Assembly: GCF_001514195.1 (NCBI RefSeq)
Contig: NZ_KQ948749.1
Span: 86,793 to 150,792 of the forward strand
Length of the DNA: 64,000 bases
From: Streptomyces griseorubiginosus
GTDB taxonomy: Bacteria > Actinomycetota > Actinomycetes > Streptomycetales > Streptomycetaceae
Direction of reading: 5' to 3'
Part shown: in pieces, positions 35,870-44,867 of the stretch
How the letters are laid out: each line of letters opens with the position of its first letter
Position numbering within the stretch: position 1 is the first letter of the stretch
Translations under genes and position numbers: made by a program
The notes under the pieces: model-generated
What the model saw: only the letters and a program-made list of their open reading frames with translations
Database searches by the model: none
What the model was told of the DNA's origin: nothing

Positions 35870-37057
35870 GTGGAACCCGATACTCCGCTCTCCCCGGCCG
35901 TCCGACGCGCCATCACGGTCTCTCTCTGCGGAGGCCTGGCCCTGGTGTGGCTGTACGACCTGGCGGCCTACTACGACCCGCAGGGCCGCTGGTCGAGCTG
36001 GCTGCCCCTGGTCTGCGGCCCCCTCGCCGCCGCCACGCTGCTCTTTCCCGCCCGCCGGCCGGGCCCCGAATGGCGAGCCGGCATCGCCGCGCTGATCTCC
36101 TTGGCCCTGACCGTGGGCCTGTGCGTGTACGCGCCGCTCACCAGTGGTACGTGGGGCATTCTGGAAACGGTCGCCCTGCTCGTGCTGTTCGCCCGGACCG
36201 CGCGAAGGGTGGAACGCCCGGCCACCGCCGTGACGCTGTCGGCGGCGCTGGCCGCCGCAGTGATCGCCATGCCCTTGCGAGGGGGCACGGAGCACGGCTA
36301 CCTCCAGTACTCCTTCGTGGTGACGTTCACCGTCGGCGGCGCCGCAGGCTTCGGTTGCTACCTGCGACTCCTGGACTCCCGCCGGGCCCGGGCCGTGATC
36401 TCCGTACGCCACAACGAGCGCCTGCAACTCGCCCGGGACCTGCACGACTTCGTCGCCCACCACGTCACCGGCATGATCGTGCAGGCCAATGCGGCGCTGG
36501 TGATCCAGGAGAGCTCGCCGGAGCAGATCAAGCCCCTGCTGGAGGGAATCTCGCGGGCCGGCGGGGAGACGCTGGACTCCATGCGCCGCCTGGTGCGGGT
36601 GCTGCGCGAGGACGACCATCAGGCCGCCCGCCCGGGTGAACTGCTGACCGAACTGGGCCGCCTGGTCTCCGCGTTCGCCGGGAACGGCACCGCGGCCGGG
36701 CTGGACGTCGCATCCGAGGTGCGCGGAATCCGGCTGGCTCCCGAGGTGGAGACGTCCGTCCACCGCGTGGTGCAGGAGGCACTGACGAACGTGCGCCGCC
36801 ACGCCCATGGTGCGGACGTCGTCGTCCGCCTCGAACTGGACTCTCAGGGTCGCCTCCGGGTGGAGGCGCGCAACTCGGCGCCGCAGACGCGTGCCACCGG
36901 GCCGGTCGGCGGGCGGGGCGGTTTCGGCCTGGTGGGCCTGCGGGAACGCGTGGAGGCCGTGGAGGGGTCGCTGACCAGCGGCCGGACAGCGGACGGCGGC
37001 TGGTGCGTGAGTGCCGCCTTCCCCGTCCTCGCAGCTGTGGAAGGATCATCGGCATGA
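35870..37057 (+). CDS. Sensor histidine kinase (HisKA_3 type)
   Basis: Membrane kinase of 395 residues. Hydrophobic segments fill residues 15-165; the HisKA_3 histidine is in LARDLHDFVAHHVTGM near residue 195, the N box in VVQEALTNVRRHAHG and the G box in GGFGLVGLRERVEAVEG. The GTG at 35870 is supported by the promoter seven bases upstream and by the decayed copy at 51358, which keeps the same following codons. It overlaps the response regulator gene (ATGA). Probably senses envelope stress together with the adjacent FtsX-type transporter. Confidence 0.9.
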   Translation: MEPDTPLSPAVRRAITVSLCGGLALVWLYDLAAYYDPQGRWSSWLPLVCGPLAAATLLFPARRPGPEWRAGIAALISLALTVGLCVYAPLTSGTWGILETVALLVLFARTARRVERPATAVTLSAALAAAVIAMPLRGGTEHGYLQYSFVVTFTVGGAAGFGCYLRLLDSRRARAVISVRHNERLQLARDLHDFVAHHVTGMIVQANAALVIQESSPEQIKPLLEGISRAGGETLDSMRRLVRVLREDDHQAARPGELLTELGRLVSAFAGNGTAAGLDVASEVRGIRLAPEVETSVHRVVQEALTNVRRHAHGADVVVRLELDSQGRLRVEARNSAPQTRATGPVGGRGGFGLVGLRERVEAVEGSLTSGRTADGGWCVSAAFPVLAAVEGSSA

Positions 37058-37746
37058 GCGGTGACAACGATGGGAGCGATGCTCGGACGCGGGTACTGAT
37101 CGCCGACGACCAGGAGATGGTCCGCACCGGCTTCCGGCTGATCCTCGGCACACAGCCCGACCTCGAAGTGATCGGCGAGGCCGCCGACGGCGCCGAGTGC
37201 GTCGAACTAGCCCGCAGGATGCGTCCCGACGTGTGTCTCGTCGACATCCGCATGCCCAAGCTGGACGGTCTGGAGGTCACCCGGGCCCTGGCCGGACCGG
37301 GCGTCACCGACCCGATGCGCGTGGTCGTGGTGACCACCTTCGACCAGGACGACTACGCCTACACCGCCCTGCGCAACGGCGCCTGCGGCTTCCTCCTCAA
37401 GGACGCCGGCTCCACCCTGCTGATCGAGGCCGTGCGCTGCGCCGCCCGCGGGGACGCCCTGGTCTCCCCCGCCGTCACCGTCCGGCTCCTCAAGCACCTC
37501 GCAGGACAGCAGCCGCCGACAGCGCTCCCGCATCCGCTCTCCGAGCGGGAACTCGAGGTCGCACGCCTGGTGGCGGTGGGCCGCACGAACCAGGAGGTCT
37601 GCGGCGAGCTGTACGTGTCCCTGGGCACCGTCAAGTCCCACCTGGCCAACATCAAGGACAAGCTCGGCGTGCGCAACCGCGTCGAGATCGCCGCCTGGGC
37701 CTGGGACTCCGGTCTCGTACGCGACCGTCAGACGCCGCCCGCCTGA
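37054..37746 (+). CDS. NarL/LuxR-type response regulator
   Basis: Response regulator of 230 residues. VLIADDQEMVRTGFRLIL begins the receiver, CLVDIRMPKLDGLEV near residue 66 holds the phosphorylated aspartate, FLLKDAGSTLL the conserved lysine. The C-terminal HTH is LSERELEVARLVAVGRTNQEVCGELYVSLGTVKSHL. Coupled to the kinase by an ATGA overlap. It is the natural reader of the TCGGCC-N4-GGCCGA sites clustered around it; NarL-type dimers bind short palindromes of this sort. Confidence 0.92.
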   Translation: MSGDNDGSDARTRVLIADDQEMVRTGFRLILGTQPDLEVIGEAADGAECVELARRMRPDVCLVDIRMPKLDGLEVTRALAGPGVTDPMRVVVVTTFDQDDYAYTALRNGACGFLLKDAGSTLLIEAVRCAARGDALVSPAVTVRLLKHLAGQQPPTALPHPLSERELEVARLVAVGRTNQEVCGELYVSLGTVKSHLANIKDKLGVRNRVEIAAWAWDSGLVRDRQTPPA

Positions 37747-37785
37747 ACCGTGGGCCGGCGTCCAGGTGGCCCCACCCGCCCTCTG

Positions 37786-37858
37786 TCGGTCTGGGGGCCG
37801 AGGCGCAGCCGCCGTCCGGCGGGCCACTCTCCCGGTGACAGCCTCACCGCAGCAAGCA
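37786..37858. repeat. Partial copy of the DUF4333 promoter
   Basis: Matches 35307-35378 over about 64 bases with a handful of changes (both contain GGTGACAGCC-CACCGCAGCAAGC). The operator is TCGGTC-TGGG-GGCCGA (one arm mismatch) and is again followed by 23 bases and CACTCT. It leads into an unrecognised fragment rather than a DUF4333 gene. Confidence 0.65.
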
Positions 37859-37859
37859 C

Positions 37860-38299
37860 CTCACGTCCGCCGACTTTCTGCTGGGAAGACGTCACCGGAA
37901 ATCCTCGCCGACCACCTCATCCCGCTCACCGCCCTCGGCCCTGAGCGGAATGAGGCGGCCCAGCGCATCGACCACGTCGCGCGCCTCCGCCCCCTTTACG
38001 CCTGGCCCCGGCTCCAGAACGCCGTCAAAGCACTCCGCGCTCTCGATGTCCTCGCGGTCCTCCGGGCCGGCAAGACGGTCGACGACCTCCACCGCCCGCC
38101 ACGGCGTGCGCTCGACGACTTCGACTCGGCCGCGGGCCTGGCGGAGGACGGCTGCCTGGATGTCACCCTGGCCGAGGCCGACCCGCGCCCGGCCGTCCTG
38201 GCCGGCGAGCTCGTACGCCCGCCAGGGCGAACCGCTCCGGATCAGCGGGAAGCGGCCACGAGGCCCTCGATGGACACACCGCAACGGCCCGCCGGATGA
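37860..38299 (+). pseudogene. Coding-like fragment of unknown family
   Basis: The frame reading SPEILADHLIPLTALG through NAVKALRALDVLAVLRAGKTVDDL has Streptomyces-like codon use (third positions mostly G or C), but no start codon with a ribosome site is seen and I recognise no family. It follows the duplicated promoter at 37786-37858. It is probably the remains of a gene joined to a copied promoter; a real short gene is possible. Confidence 0.3.
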
Positions 38300-38348
38300 A
38301 CCGACGAGCCGTCACGAAATGCCTATGCCAAGGCGTCGGAGACCACTC

Positions 38349-38522
38349 TCAGCAATCGGTCACCCACGGAGGGGGGTTGTCGCAGAAGGAGGGAGGGTCT
38401 TCAAGCACGGGCCCCCCTGCCGCGTGGGCCTGCGCCTGCGGCACGAGAACTGCTCCCAGTGCGGCAGCCATGACGGCGGCCATCACCGCCGTCCTCCGGA
38501 ACCCGCCGATGACGGTACTCAT
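38349..38522 (-). CDS. Secreted two-cysteine peptide, copy 1
   Basis: 57-residue ORF with a clear Sec signal: MSTVIGGFRRTAVMAAVMAA, a hydrophobic core, then QAQAHAA with cleavage likely after AHA. The mature part is about 23 residues and ends PSFCDNPPPWVTDC. AAGGAG is six bases before the ATG at 38522; an ATG two codons earlier sits against the ribosome site and is less likely. Copy 2 lies 241 bases upstream on the same strand with a nearly identical leader and untranslated region but a different C-terminal part. Two cysteines could form a disulfide outside the cell. Function unknown. Confidence 0.72.
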   Translation of the reverse strand: MSTVIGGFRRTAVMAAVMAAALGAVLVPQAQAHAAGGPVLEDPPSFCDNPPPWVTDC

Positions 38523-38589
38523 ATGCATCTCCTTGCGTGCTCGATGTGTGGCGTGACAGCTTCAGAACGAGGGGCGTCAGGGGTACGGA

Positions 38590-38763
38590 TCACCCGCCGC
38601 ATTGGACCTCCCACGGATGGTTCTGGCAGTAGGTGGGAGAACCAGGCACGGGCACCCCTGCCGCGTGGGCCTGCGTCTGCGGCACGAGAACTGCTCCCAG
38701 TGCGGCAGCCATGACGGCGGCCATCACCGCCGTCCTCCGGAACCGGCCAATGACGGTACTCAT
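38590..38763 (-). CDS. Secreted two-cysteine peptide, copy 2
   Basis: 57-residue ORF, the tandem partner of 38349-38522. The signal differs at two residues (MSTVIGRFRR, and QTQAHAA), while the mature part ends PTYCQNHPWEVQCGG. The shared C-NxPW-C arrangement shows descent from one peptide followed by rapid change in the exported part. Same AAGGAG and spacing. The S8 protease gene ends 120 bases upstream on the same strand, so read-through from it is possible. No modification enzymes of the lanthipeptide or thiopeptide kind are nearby. Confidence 0.72.
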   Translation of the reverse strand: MSTVIGRFRRTAVMAAVMAAALGAVLVPQTQAHAAGVPVPGSPTYCQNHPWEVQCGG

Positions 38764-38882
38764 ATGCATCTCCTTGCGTGCTCGATGTGTGGCGTGACAG
38801 CTTCAATCGCGTTCGTATGCGGCCTCCGTTCATTCCTTTGCTGAGCTCCGGTTGGTGCGACCTTCGCGTCAGGCCCCCTCGG

Positions 38883-41800
38883 CTACGGGGTGACGGTCAG
38901 GACAGTTGTGCCGACGGTGTCCGGGCCGTCGCCATAGCCGACCAGGCCCAGGTAGACGCCGCCGGCCGGGAGGTTTTGCCAGGAGACGGTGGCCGGGACG
39001 GTGTCGCCCCGGGAGACCGGGTGCGTGGCCGGAGTGACCGTGGCGCGATGGTCCGCGGAGTCCGGGCCGATCAGCCAGGTGTGGAGGGTGTACGTCTGGC
39101 TGGTGACGCCCGGTGGCAGGGCGTACTGGACGACGTACACCGTGTACGTGCCCGGCTGGAGGTCGGCATGCTCGTCGTTGCTGCTGCCCGGCCTGGTGAG
39201 CGGTCTGCCGTCCTTGTCCAGCACCAACAGGTCCAGGTCACTGCCCACGAGATGTTCGGCGGACAGGACGCGACGCGGGCCAGACCTGCGCCCTCGGGAA
39301 CGGTGAACTCGGCCTTGGCCACGGAGGGCGACGGGCGCGACGGGTCGAAGTCGGTGTTCACGCCGGTCAGGGTGCCGCTCTTGACCGTGCCCGCGTACAG
39401 GCCCCGCACGGTGGTGGTGAGGGTGCCGTCGAAGCCCACCTTCGGCGTGAAGGTGACCGAGCCGGTGGCGCCCTTGCCGGTTGCCTCGGCCGGAATGTTG
39501 ACCGCCGAGGCCCGCAGAGCGACGGCGCTGCGCACCCGGTGGGCCTGGTCGCTCCAACTCACCGAGCCGTACGACCACTTGCCGAAATCCGCGTCGGTGC
39601 GGGTGAAGGCGACCTGGTAGGTGGCCGAGCCGCTGGGCGGGACGACCAGCCTGTTCGGTGAGACCTTGGCCTCGTAACCGGGCGGCGACCGCAGCGAGGC
39701 GGTGTAGACGCCGGTGGTGGCGGAGACGTTGGTGACGGTGCGGGTCACGGTCTGCTTCCCCGCGAGGTCACCCACCGAGATCGTCGGGGAGTTGAGGTCG
39801 CTCGGGTCGGTCTTCCGTGCGGTGTCGCAGGCATCGCCGCCGTCACCGGTCACCGGGGGCCGGCCGATGGCGCACAGGTACGCCGTCCAGTCGGCGGAGG
39901 TGGAGTCGTAGACCAGGCCAGGGTCGTCGGCCGGGTTCGGGGCGACGTGCCCGGCGCCGTAGTCGAGCGGGGTGGCCGCGGCGCCTGAGCGCTGGATCGG
40001 CTTGCCCGCGTTGTCCTTGGTGGTCGCGGTGGTCATCAGGGCCGACTTGACCTCCATGGGAGACCAGTCGGGGTGCAGCTGGCGCAGCAGCAGGGCCAGC
40101 CCGGCCACGTGCGGCGTGGCCATGGACGTACCGGACATGATGCCCTGCTCGCCCTTGAAGGCGCCGTCGGATCCGCCCGGGGTGGTGCCGGCGGTGATGT
40201 CCACGCCGGGGGCGGTGACGTCGGGCTGGAGCAGGTCGCCACCGCTGTTGACATCAGGGCCGCTGGAGGAGAAGTCGGCCACCTCCGGCGCCTCTTGGTG
40301 CACGGCCCGCGCCGCGCCGAGCCCGGCGGTGGCGCCGGTGCCGTCGGCGTACGCCCTGATCGCCAGGCCGGTGGCCCGGTCGACGTGGACGGTCGGGACG
40401 GTGTAGGCACCGGCGATCTGCGCGTCGATCGGGGTGACGTTGTACAGCACCATGCCGGCGCCGCCCGCCGCCTTGACCTCGTCGCTCTTGTCGGTCAGGG
40501 CGACACCGCCGTACGCGCAGAGCACGAGGGCGCCCTTCACCCGGTCCGGGTCGAGGGTGCCGGCCCGGCACTGCCCGGCCGCGGTGGCGTCGACGCCGCT
40601 CCTGCCCGCCTTGGCCGCGTCGACGAGCGGCGCGGAAGGGACGGCGAAGGCGCTGGTGCCGACGCCGGAGTAGGAGGCGCCGTTGCCGAGGATGACGGTC
40701 GAGCGGTAGCCGACGTCATGGGTGGAGGCGGCCACGGTCGTCACCCATGGGATCCCGTTGGCGGCCGTGCCGGGCCCCGAGTTGCCCGAGGATGCCGAGA
40801 TGAAGACGCCGGCCTTGGCGGCGTTGAACAACGCCATGTACTCGGGGCGGTTGTCGGGCTCGTCGAACGCGCCGGCGATGGAGTAGTTGATGACGTCCAC
40901 GCCGTCGGCCACGGCCCTGTCCATGGCGGCGACGATGTCGGCCGTCCCGCAGACGCTGTTCCAGCACACCTTGTAGGCGGCGACGCGCGCGGCCGGGGCT
41001 ATCCCGGATATCCGGCCGGATATGGCGGTGTCGGGCACCGAGGCGGGCACGTCGGCGTCGCCTGCCGCCGTGGTCGCGGTGTGCGTGCCGTGGGCCTCGG
41101 CGTCCATCGGGGACGGCCAGTCGTTCTGCCCCGGGTCGAAGACGTCCTTGTTGTAATACTGGGCGCCGATCACCTTGTTGTTGCAGGTGACCCGGTGCGC
41201 GGGGTCGTCGCCGGGGTCACAGCCGCCCTTCCACTTCTTGGCGATGACCTCGGCGTCGGGCCGAGGCTCCGGAAGGGCCCGAAACGACGGATTGCCGGTG
41301 TCGATACCGGAGTCCAGCAGACCGATGATCATCCCCTCCCCCGCGTTCCGCTGACCGCCGGGGATCTTGGAGTACAGGCCGCCGGGCTTCTTCAGACCGA
41401 GGAACCCGACGGTGTCGGCGGGCGGGAGAGAACCAGCGGTGGTCGCGGTACCGGTCGTGGTCGCGGTCGCGGTACCGGCCGTGGCGGTCGTGGCGGCCAG
41501 GTGGTTCGCCTTACTGCGCGCCAGCGAGACGACGCCCGGGTTGCGAGCCAGTTCCGCGGCCTGACCGGCCGTCATTTTGGCGGAGAACCCGTTCAGTACG
41601 TACTGGTAGCTGTACAGCGGGGTGACGCCCCGCACCTCGTCCAGGACCTGGTCGCGTGCCTGCTTGAGCCGGCCGAGGTAGTCGCGTACGGCCTGGGAGC
41701 GCGGGTTCACCTTCTCGCCAGGGGCCGGCGCGGTCCTGCCGTACGTGGCAACGGGCTTGTCGGCGAGTTGGACGAGGTAGGTACCGGCGGAGTACTTCTG

Positions 41801-41962
41801 CCCGGCGTAGTCGGCCGGTTGCCGCGCCGCCGGGCCGGTGGGCGCGGCCTGCGTGGGCGGGCTGAAGGCGAGAAACAGAAGGCCGACGCCGACCGCCGGG
41901 GCCAGGAGCGACGCGGCTCTGCCGCCGAGGCGGCCATGTCGGCCGGGGTGTTGCTGAGACAC
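38883..41962 (-). CDS. Secreted S8 (subtilisin-like) protease, frameshifted near the C-terminus
   Basis: Large exported serine protease, about 1026 residues if repaired. A signal peptide (hydrophobic GRAASLLAPAVGVGLLFLAF) and an I9-type propeptide (YLVQLADKPVATYG) precede the catalytic domain: Asp in IIGLLDSGIDTGNPS, His in AEAHGTHTATTAAGD, Ser in MSGTSMATPHVAGLALLLRQ. A PA-like insert and Fn-like C-terminal domain follow. The GTG at 41962 has GGAAGG six bases upstream. At about 39268-39275 the frame breaks: the natural sequence continues as LSAEHLVGSDLDLLVLDKDG in the next frame to a stop at 38883, consistent with one missing base. As read, the protein ends in scrambled residues at 39071. 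Either a real truncation or a sequencing error. Confidence 0.8.
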
Positions 41963-42054
41963 AGCGTGCCTTCCCCCTGCGCACGCCTGAGACAGGCATG
42001 CGCACGATGTGGAGTGGTCAATTCCCCCCGAGATGACAAACATATTGATCTCAA

Positions 42055-42089
42055 CCAAGCCACTTGAGAAGAGTCAAACGCTTGATAGT
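42055..42089. promoter_or_regulatory. TCAARYRYTTGA operator near the S8 protease
   Basis: TCAAACGCTTGA at 42074-42085, followed by TAGTCG as at 28840, with an extra half-site CACTTGAG at 42061-42068. It is about 110 bases upstream of the protease start. The plus-strand flank resembles the MarR promoter, so it may be a leftover of a lost MarR module rather than a protease control site. Confidence 0.5.
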
Positions 42090-42694
42090 CGGAGAACTGC
42101 ACAACTCCTTCACGGAGTTCTCCATCCGTTCGGAGAACTGCCGAGCAACATGTACGAGTTGGGCAGGGCGCCGGGTCCAGCCCCGGGCGGATGCCGTTGG
42201 TGACGCGGGAGCATGCGTGACGACGGCCGGCTGTTCCGCAGCCACCGGCAAGCGCGCCAAGCCCGATCTGGACGGCGTCGGACTTGGCCTTGCGGCATCA
42301 GGGACGGGACCGGCAGGCCGGACGGTCAGCGGGCCGAACCTCATCGACCTGCACAACGGACCGCCGTCCAGCGGCAGATACACGGACCTGCCGAGCCGCA
42401 AGCTCGCAGCCACGGTCACACACACATCACCTTCAACGTTTCGGTGCCGGGCAGCCGCATGGGCGACCTGCTTCGCCAGAGCACGGAAAAGACCCAGAGG
42501 TGCTGCACTGAAGGTGCGCACAGGTCATACGCAGCAGGGAACGTATGACTTCCAACGCAGTCTGACCGGCCGCTCGTCGGCGATCCTGCACAACGCGCCC
42601 GCCGACCGCACCCACGACCAGGTCAACGCGGCTTCCGCATCGGACTCGACTCCGTCTCCTCAGTGATGGGAGTCGGTCGCGGGGTGCATGCGCG
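42090..42694. other. Gap, probably decayed sequence
   Basis: No intact gene. GGAGAACTGC and its complement-like GAGTTCTCC occur three times in 42091-42150, able to form hairpins. A plus-strand frame near 42430 reads ITFNVSVPGSRMGDLLRQ, protein-like but unassigned. Confidence 0.35.
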
Positions 42695-42885
42695 GTGACC
42701 CTGAAACGGGACGCCAACAATGTCGTCTCGTTCGTCTGCCCGGCCGACGTCGCCCCGGACAGGGCCCGCCGCGCGGTGGCGGACGCACTGCCGCACCACT
42801 GTGTTCTGTCGGAGATCCTGCCGCTCGTGTCCCTCCCGGAGACGGACTGCGGCAAGATCGACAAACGGGTGGTGGCCCTCCGGCG
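42695..42885 (+). pseudogene. C-terminal fragment of an adenylate-forming enzyme
   Basis: Reads VSFVCPADVAPDRARRAVADALP, then LSEILPLVSLPETDCGKIDKR, which is the C-terminal subdomain of acyl-CoA synthetases and NRPS adenylation domains, including the lysine loop GKIDKR. No N-terminal part is present and the frame then degenerates. Remnant. Confidence 0.6.
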
Positions 42886-43136
42886 GTCACCTCCTCCCCT
42901 TCGCGGCGCAGACGTACGGCGACACCCGCGAAGCCGCGCCGAAGACCAAACTCGACCACCTGATCACCGCGCTCGGTGTCGGACGCTCGGCAAGGTCCGC
43001 ACGGGACGCAGCGGCCTGTTGCTTGAAAGGCTGGGCGAGGGCTCGGCATCTCGTGCCGGCAGGCCTGCATCGATCCCGACGGCGGTGAATACACTCCCGA
43101 GATCGATGCACCGCCTCCCGAACGCGGGGTCGGTTG

Positions 43137-43988
43137 TCAGGAGAGGTCGGCCAGGTCTTCTTCGCTGAGAGTGATCCCTGCGGCGGCCATGTTGTCCTCC
43201 AGGTGCGAGAGAGAGCCCGTACCGGGGATGGCCAGGGTCACCGGTGAGGCGGCCAGCAGCCAGGCCAGGCCGATCTGCGACACGGTGGCGCCGTGCCGGG
43301 CCGCGACCTTGGCGAGCCGTTCGTCGTCGAGTTCCCGGCCGCCCCCCAGGGGGAAGAAGGGCACGAATGCGATGTCGGCCTCCTCGCAGGCGGCCAGCAG
43401 CTCGACGTCGTCGCGTTTGGCGACGTGGAACTGGTTCTGCACCGCGACGACCGGGGCGATCGCGCGTGCCTCCGCGAGATGAGCGGTGTCGACGTTGCTG
43501 ATGCCGAGGTGACGGATCAGGCCCTCCTCCCTCAGTGCCGCGAGCGCCTCGAAGCGCTCGGCGAGCGACTCGCCGTGCGGGGGTCCCATCCGACCGATAC
43601 GCAGGTAGACCAGGTCGAGGCGGTCCACGCCCAGGCCATCGAGGTTGGACTCCACCAAGCCGCGCATGTCGGCCGGGGTGGCGGCCCTGCGGAGGCCGTC
43701 GGGGGTGCGGACGGGGCCCACCTTGGTGGCGATGACCAGGTCGGACGCGTAAGGGTGGAGGGCTTCGCGGATCAGGGTGTTCGCGCGAACCGCGTCACCG
43801 GCGCTGACGTAGAAGTCGGCGGTGTCCAAGTGGTTGACACCCAGCTCGACGCCGCGGCGCAACACGGCGCGGCCGGCCTCGGGGTCGCGGGCCGGCCCAC
43901 CCATGCCGTCCTTGGACGGCAGGCGCATGGTGCCGAAGCCGAGCCGGTTGACGGCCAGATCGCCGCCGAGGCGGAATTCATTGCTCAT
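43137..43988 (-). CDS. Aldo/keto reductase
   Basis: NADPH-dependent TIM-barrel reductase of 283 residues. NRLGFGTMRLPSK begins the barrel, HLDTADFYVSAGDAVR near residue 54 has the catalytic aspartate and tyrosine, and LVIATKVGP the lysine. The position of the usual catalytic histidine reads LDLVYLRIGRMG, so it may be a variant subgroup. IPGTGSLSHLEDNMAA is the C-terminal cofactor site. ATG at 43988. Divergent from a regulator gene 72 bases away, which probably controls it. Confidence 0.85.
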   Translation of the reverse strand: MSNEFRLGGDLAVNRLGFGTMRLPSKDGMGGPARDPEAGRAVLRRGVELGVNHLDTADFYVSAGDAVRANTLIREALHPYASDLVIATKVGPVRTPDGLRRAATPADMRGLVESNLDGLGVDRLDLVYLRIGRMGPPHGESLAERFEALAALREEGLIRHLGISNVDTAHLAEARAIAPVVAVQNQFHVAKRDDVELLAACEEADIAFVPFFPLGGGRELDDERLAKVAARHGATVSQIGLAWLLAASPVTLAIPGTGSLSHLEDNMAAAGITLSEEDLADLS

Positions 43989-44060
43989 GGGCCCAGCCTG
44001 CATGGCCCGCAACCCGCTGACGAGGCTATGGCACCTTGCTGCCAGAGGCACAATGAACGC

Positions 44061-44732
44061 ATGCCACAGCACATGGCCCTCAAGGGTGACCTTGAACTGC
44101 ACGCGCGGATCAAACCCTTGGTCGAGTTGTACGGCGCGGAATGGGTCAGCGCCGCGCGCGACCTCGACACCTGGCCGAACGCCCGCGCTTCCGCTCGTCT
44201 GCGGATACGACGTGACGGAGCACGTCAGGCCCGCAAGCTGTACAGTCCCGCCGTGCTCGCCGACGAGCGCGACCGGCAGGTGCTGCGCGAGATGGCCGCC
44301 CAGGGCATACAGGTGCGGATCAGTGCCACCCCCTTGCCTCAGGGAACGGTCTTCATCGACCGGCGAACCATGTTCCTCACCGGCCCCGAGACCGCGCCCT
44401 CGTCCCCTCACGGTCCCCGGCACCGTACGTACACGATGAGTGCCGAACCTGCCCTGGTCAGCGGGGCGTACGCACTGTTCGAAGCCGCGTGGGAGACGGC
44501 CACCGACCTGGCGGCCCTTTCCGACGCCGCACGGCCCCGCATCGACGCGCAAGCCCGCGAGGTGCTGTACGCACTGGGCTCCGGAATGACCGACGTGGCA
44601 GCCGCACGCGAACTGGGCATGTCGCTGCGCACCTACCGCCGCCGAGTCGCCGAACTCCTTGTGACCCTGGGCGCCGACTCACGCTTCCAGGCCGGAATGC
44701 GCGCGGGCGAGTTGGGCCTGACCCGCAGGTGA
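44061..44732 (+). CDS. HTH regulator, LuxR-like C-terminus
   Basis: Regulator of 223 residues. The first 150 residues contain a PLD/TrmB-like sensor portion (RQARKLYSPAVLADERDRQVLREMAAQGIQVRIS, then GTVFIDRRTMFL). The C-terminal HTH reads EVLYALGSGMTDVAAARELGMSLRTYRRRVAELLVTLGADSRFQAGMRA, of the LuxR kind used in many actinobacterial orphan regulators. Two nearby ATG codons (44061, 44073) are possible starts. Divergent from the aldo/keto reductase gene. Confidence 0.75.
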   Translation: MPQHMALKGDLELHARIKPLVELYGAEWVSAARDLDTWPNARASARLRIRRDGARQARKLYSPAVLADERDRQVLREMAAQGIQVRISATPLPQGTVFIDRRTMFLTGPETAPSSPHGPRHRTYTMSAEPALVSGAYALFEAAWETATDLAALSDAARPRIDAQAREVLYALGSGMTDVAAARELGMSLRTYRRRVAELLVTLGADSRFQAGMRAGELGLTRR

Positions 44733-44811
44733 GCAGACCTACGCCCGGGCCGAAGTCGGCTCAGGTGCCGAGGTTCCCGACCCCACCAGTCTCACGCTGT
44801 CCGCTGGTTCA

Positions 44812-44861
44812 CACACTTGAGGGTAATCAAGTACTTGGTAGACGCCCGGGTGCCGTATTCT
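44812..44861 (+). promoter_or_regulatory. MarR operator and leaderless promoter, second copy
   Basis: TCAAGTACTTGG at 44827-44838, with CACACTTGAG just before it, then -10 TATTCT at 44856-44861 and six bases to the GTG at 44868. Same layout as 28826-28861. Confidence 0.6.
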
Positions 44862-44867
44862 CACCGG

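Noticed and set aside
38349..38763. Two-cysteine peptides as lanthipeptide or other modified RiPP precursors
   Set aside because: They carry Sec-type signal peptides and no LanB/LanC/LanM, radical SAM, YcaO or other tailoring enzyme gene is nearby.
40073..42067. 664-codon plus-strand frame opposite the S8 protease
   Set aside because: Composition is low-complexity G, V, R, typical of antisense frames; no start signal or domain.
42073..42160. Short GGAGAACTGC repeats as a CRISPR-like array
   Set aside because: Only three irregular, partly inverted copies without spacers of constant length and no cas genes.
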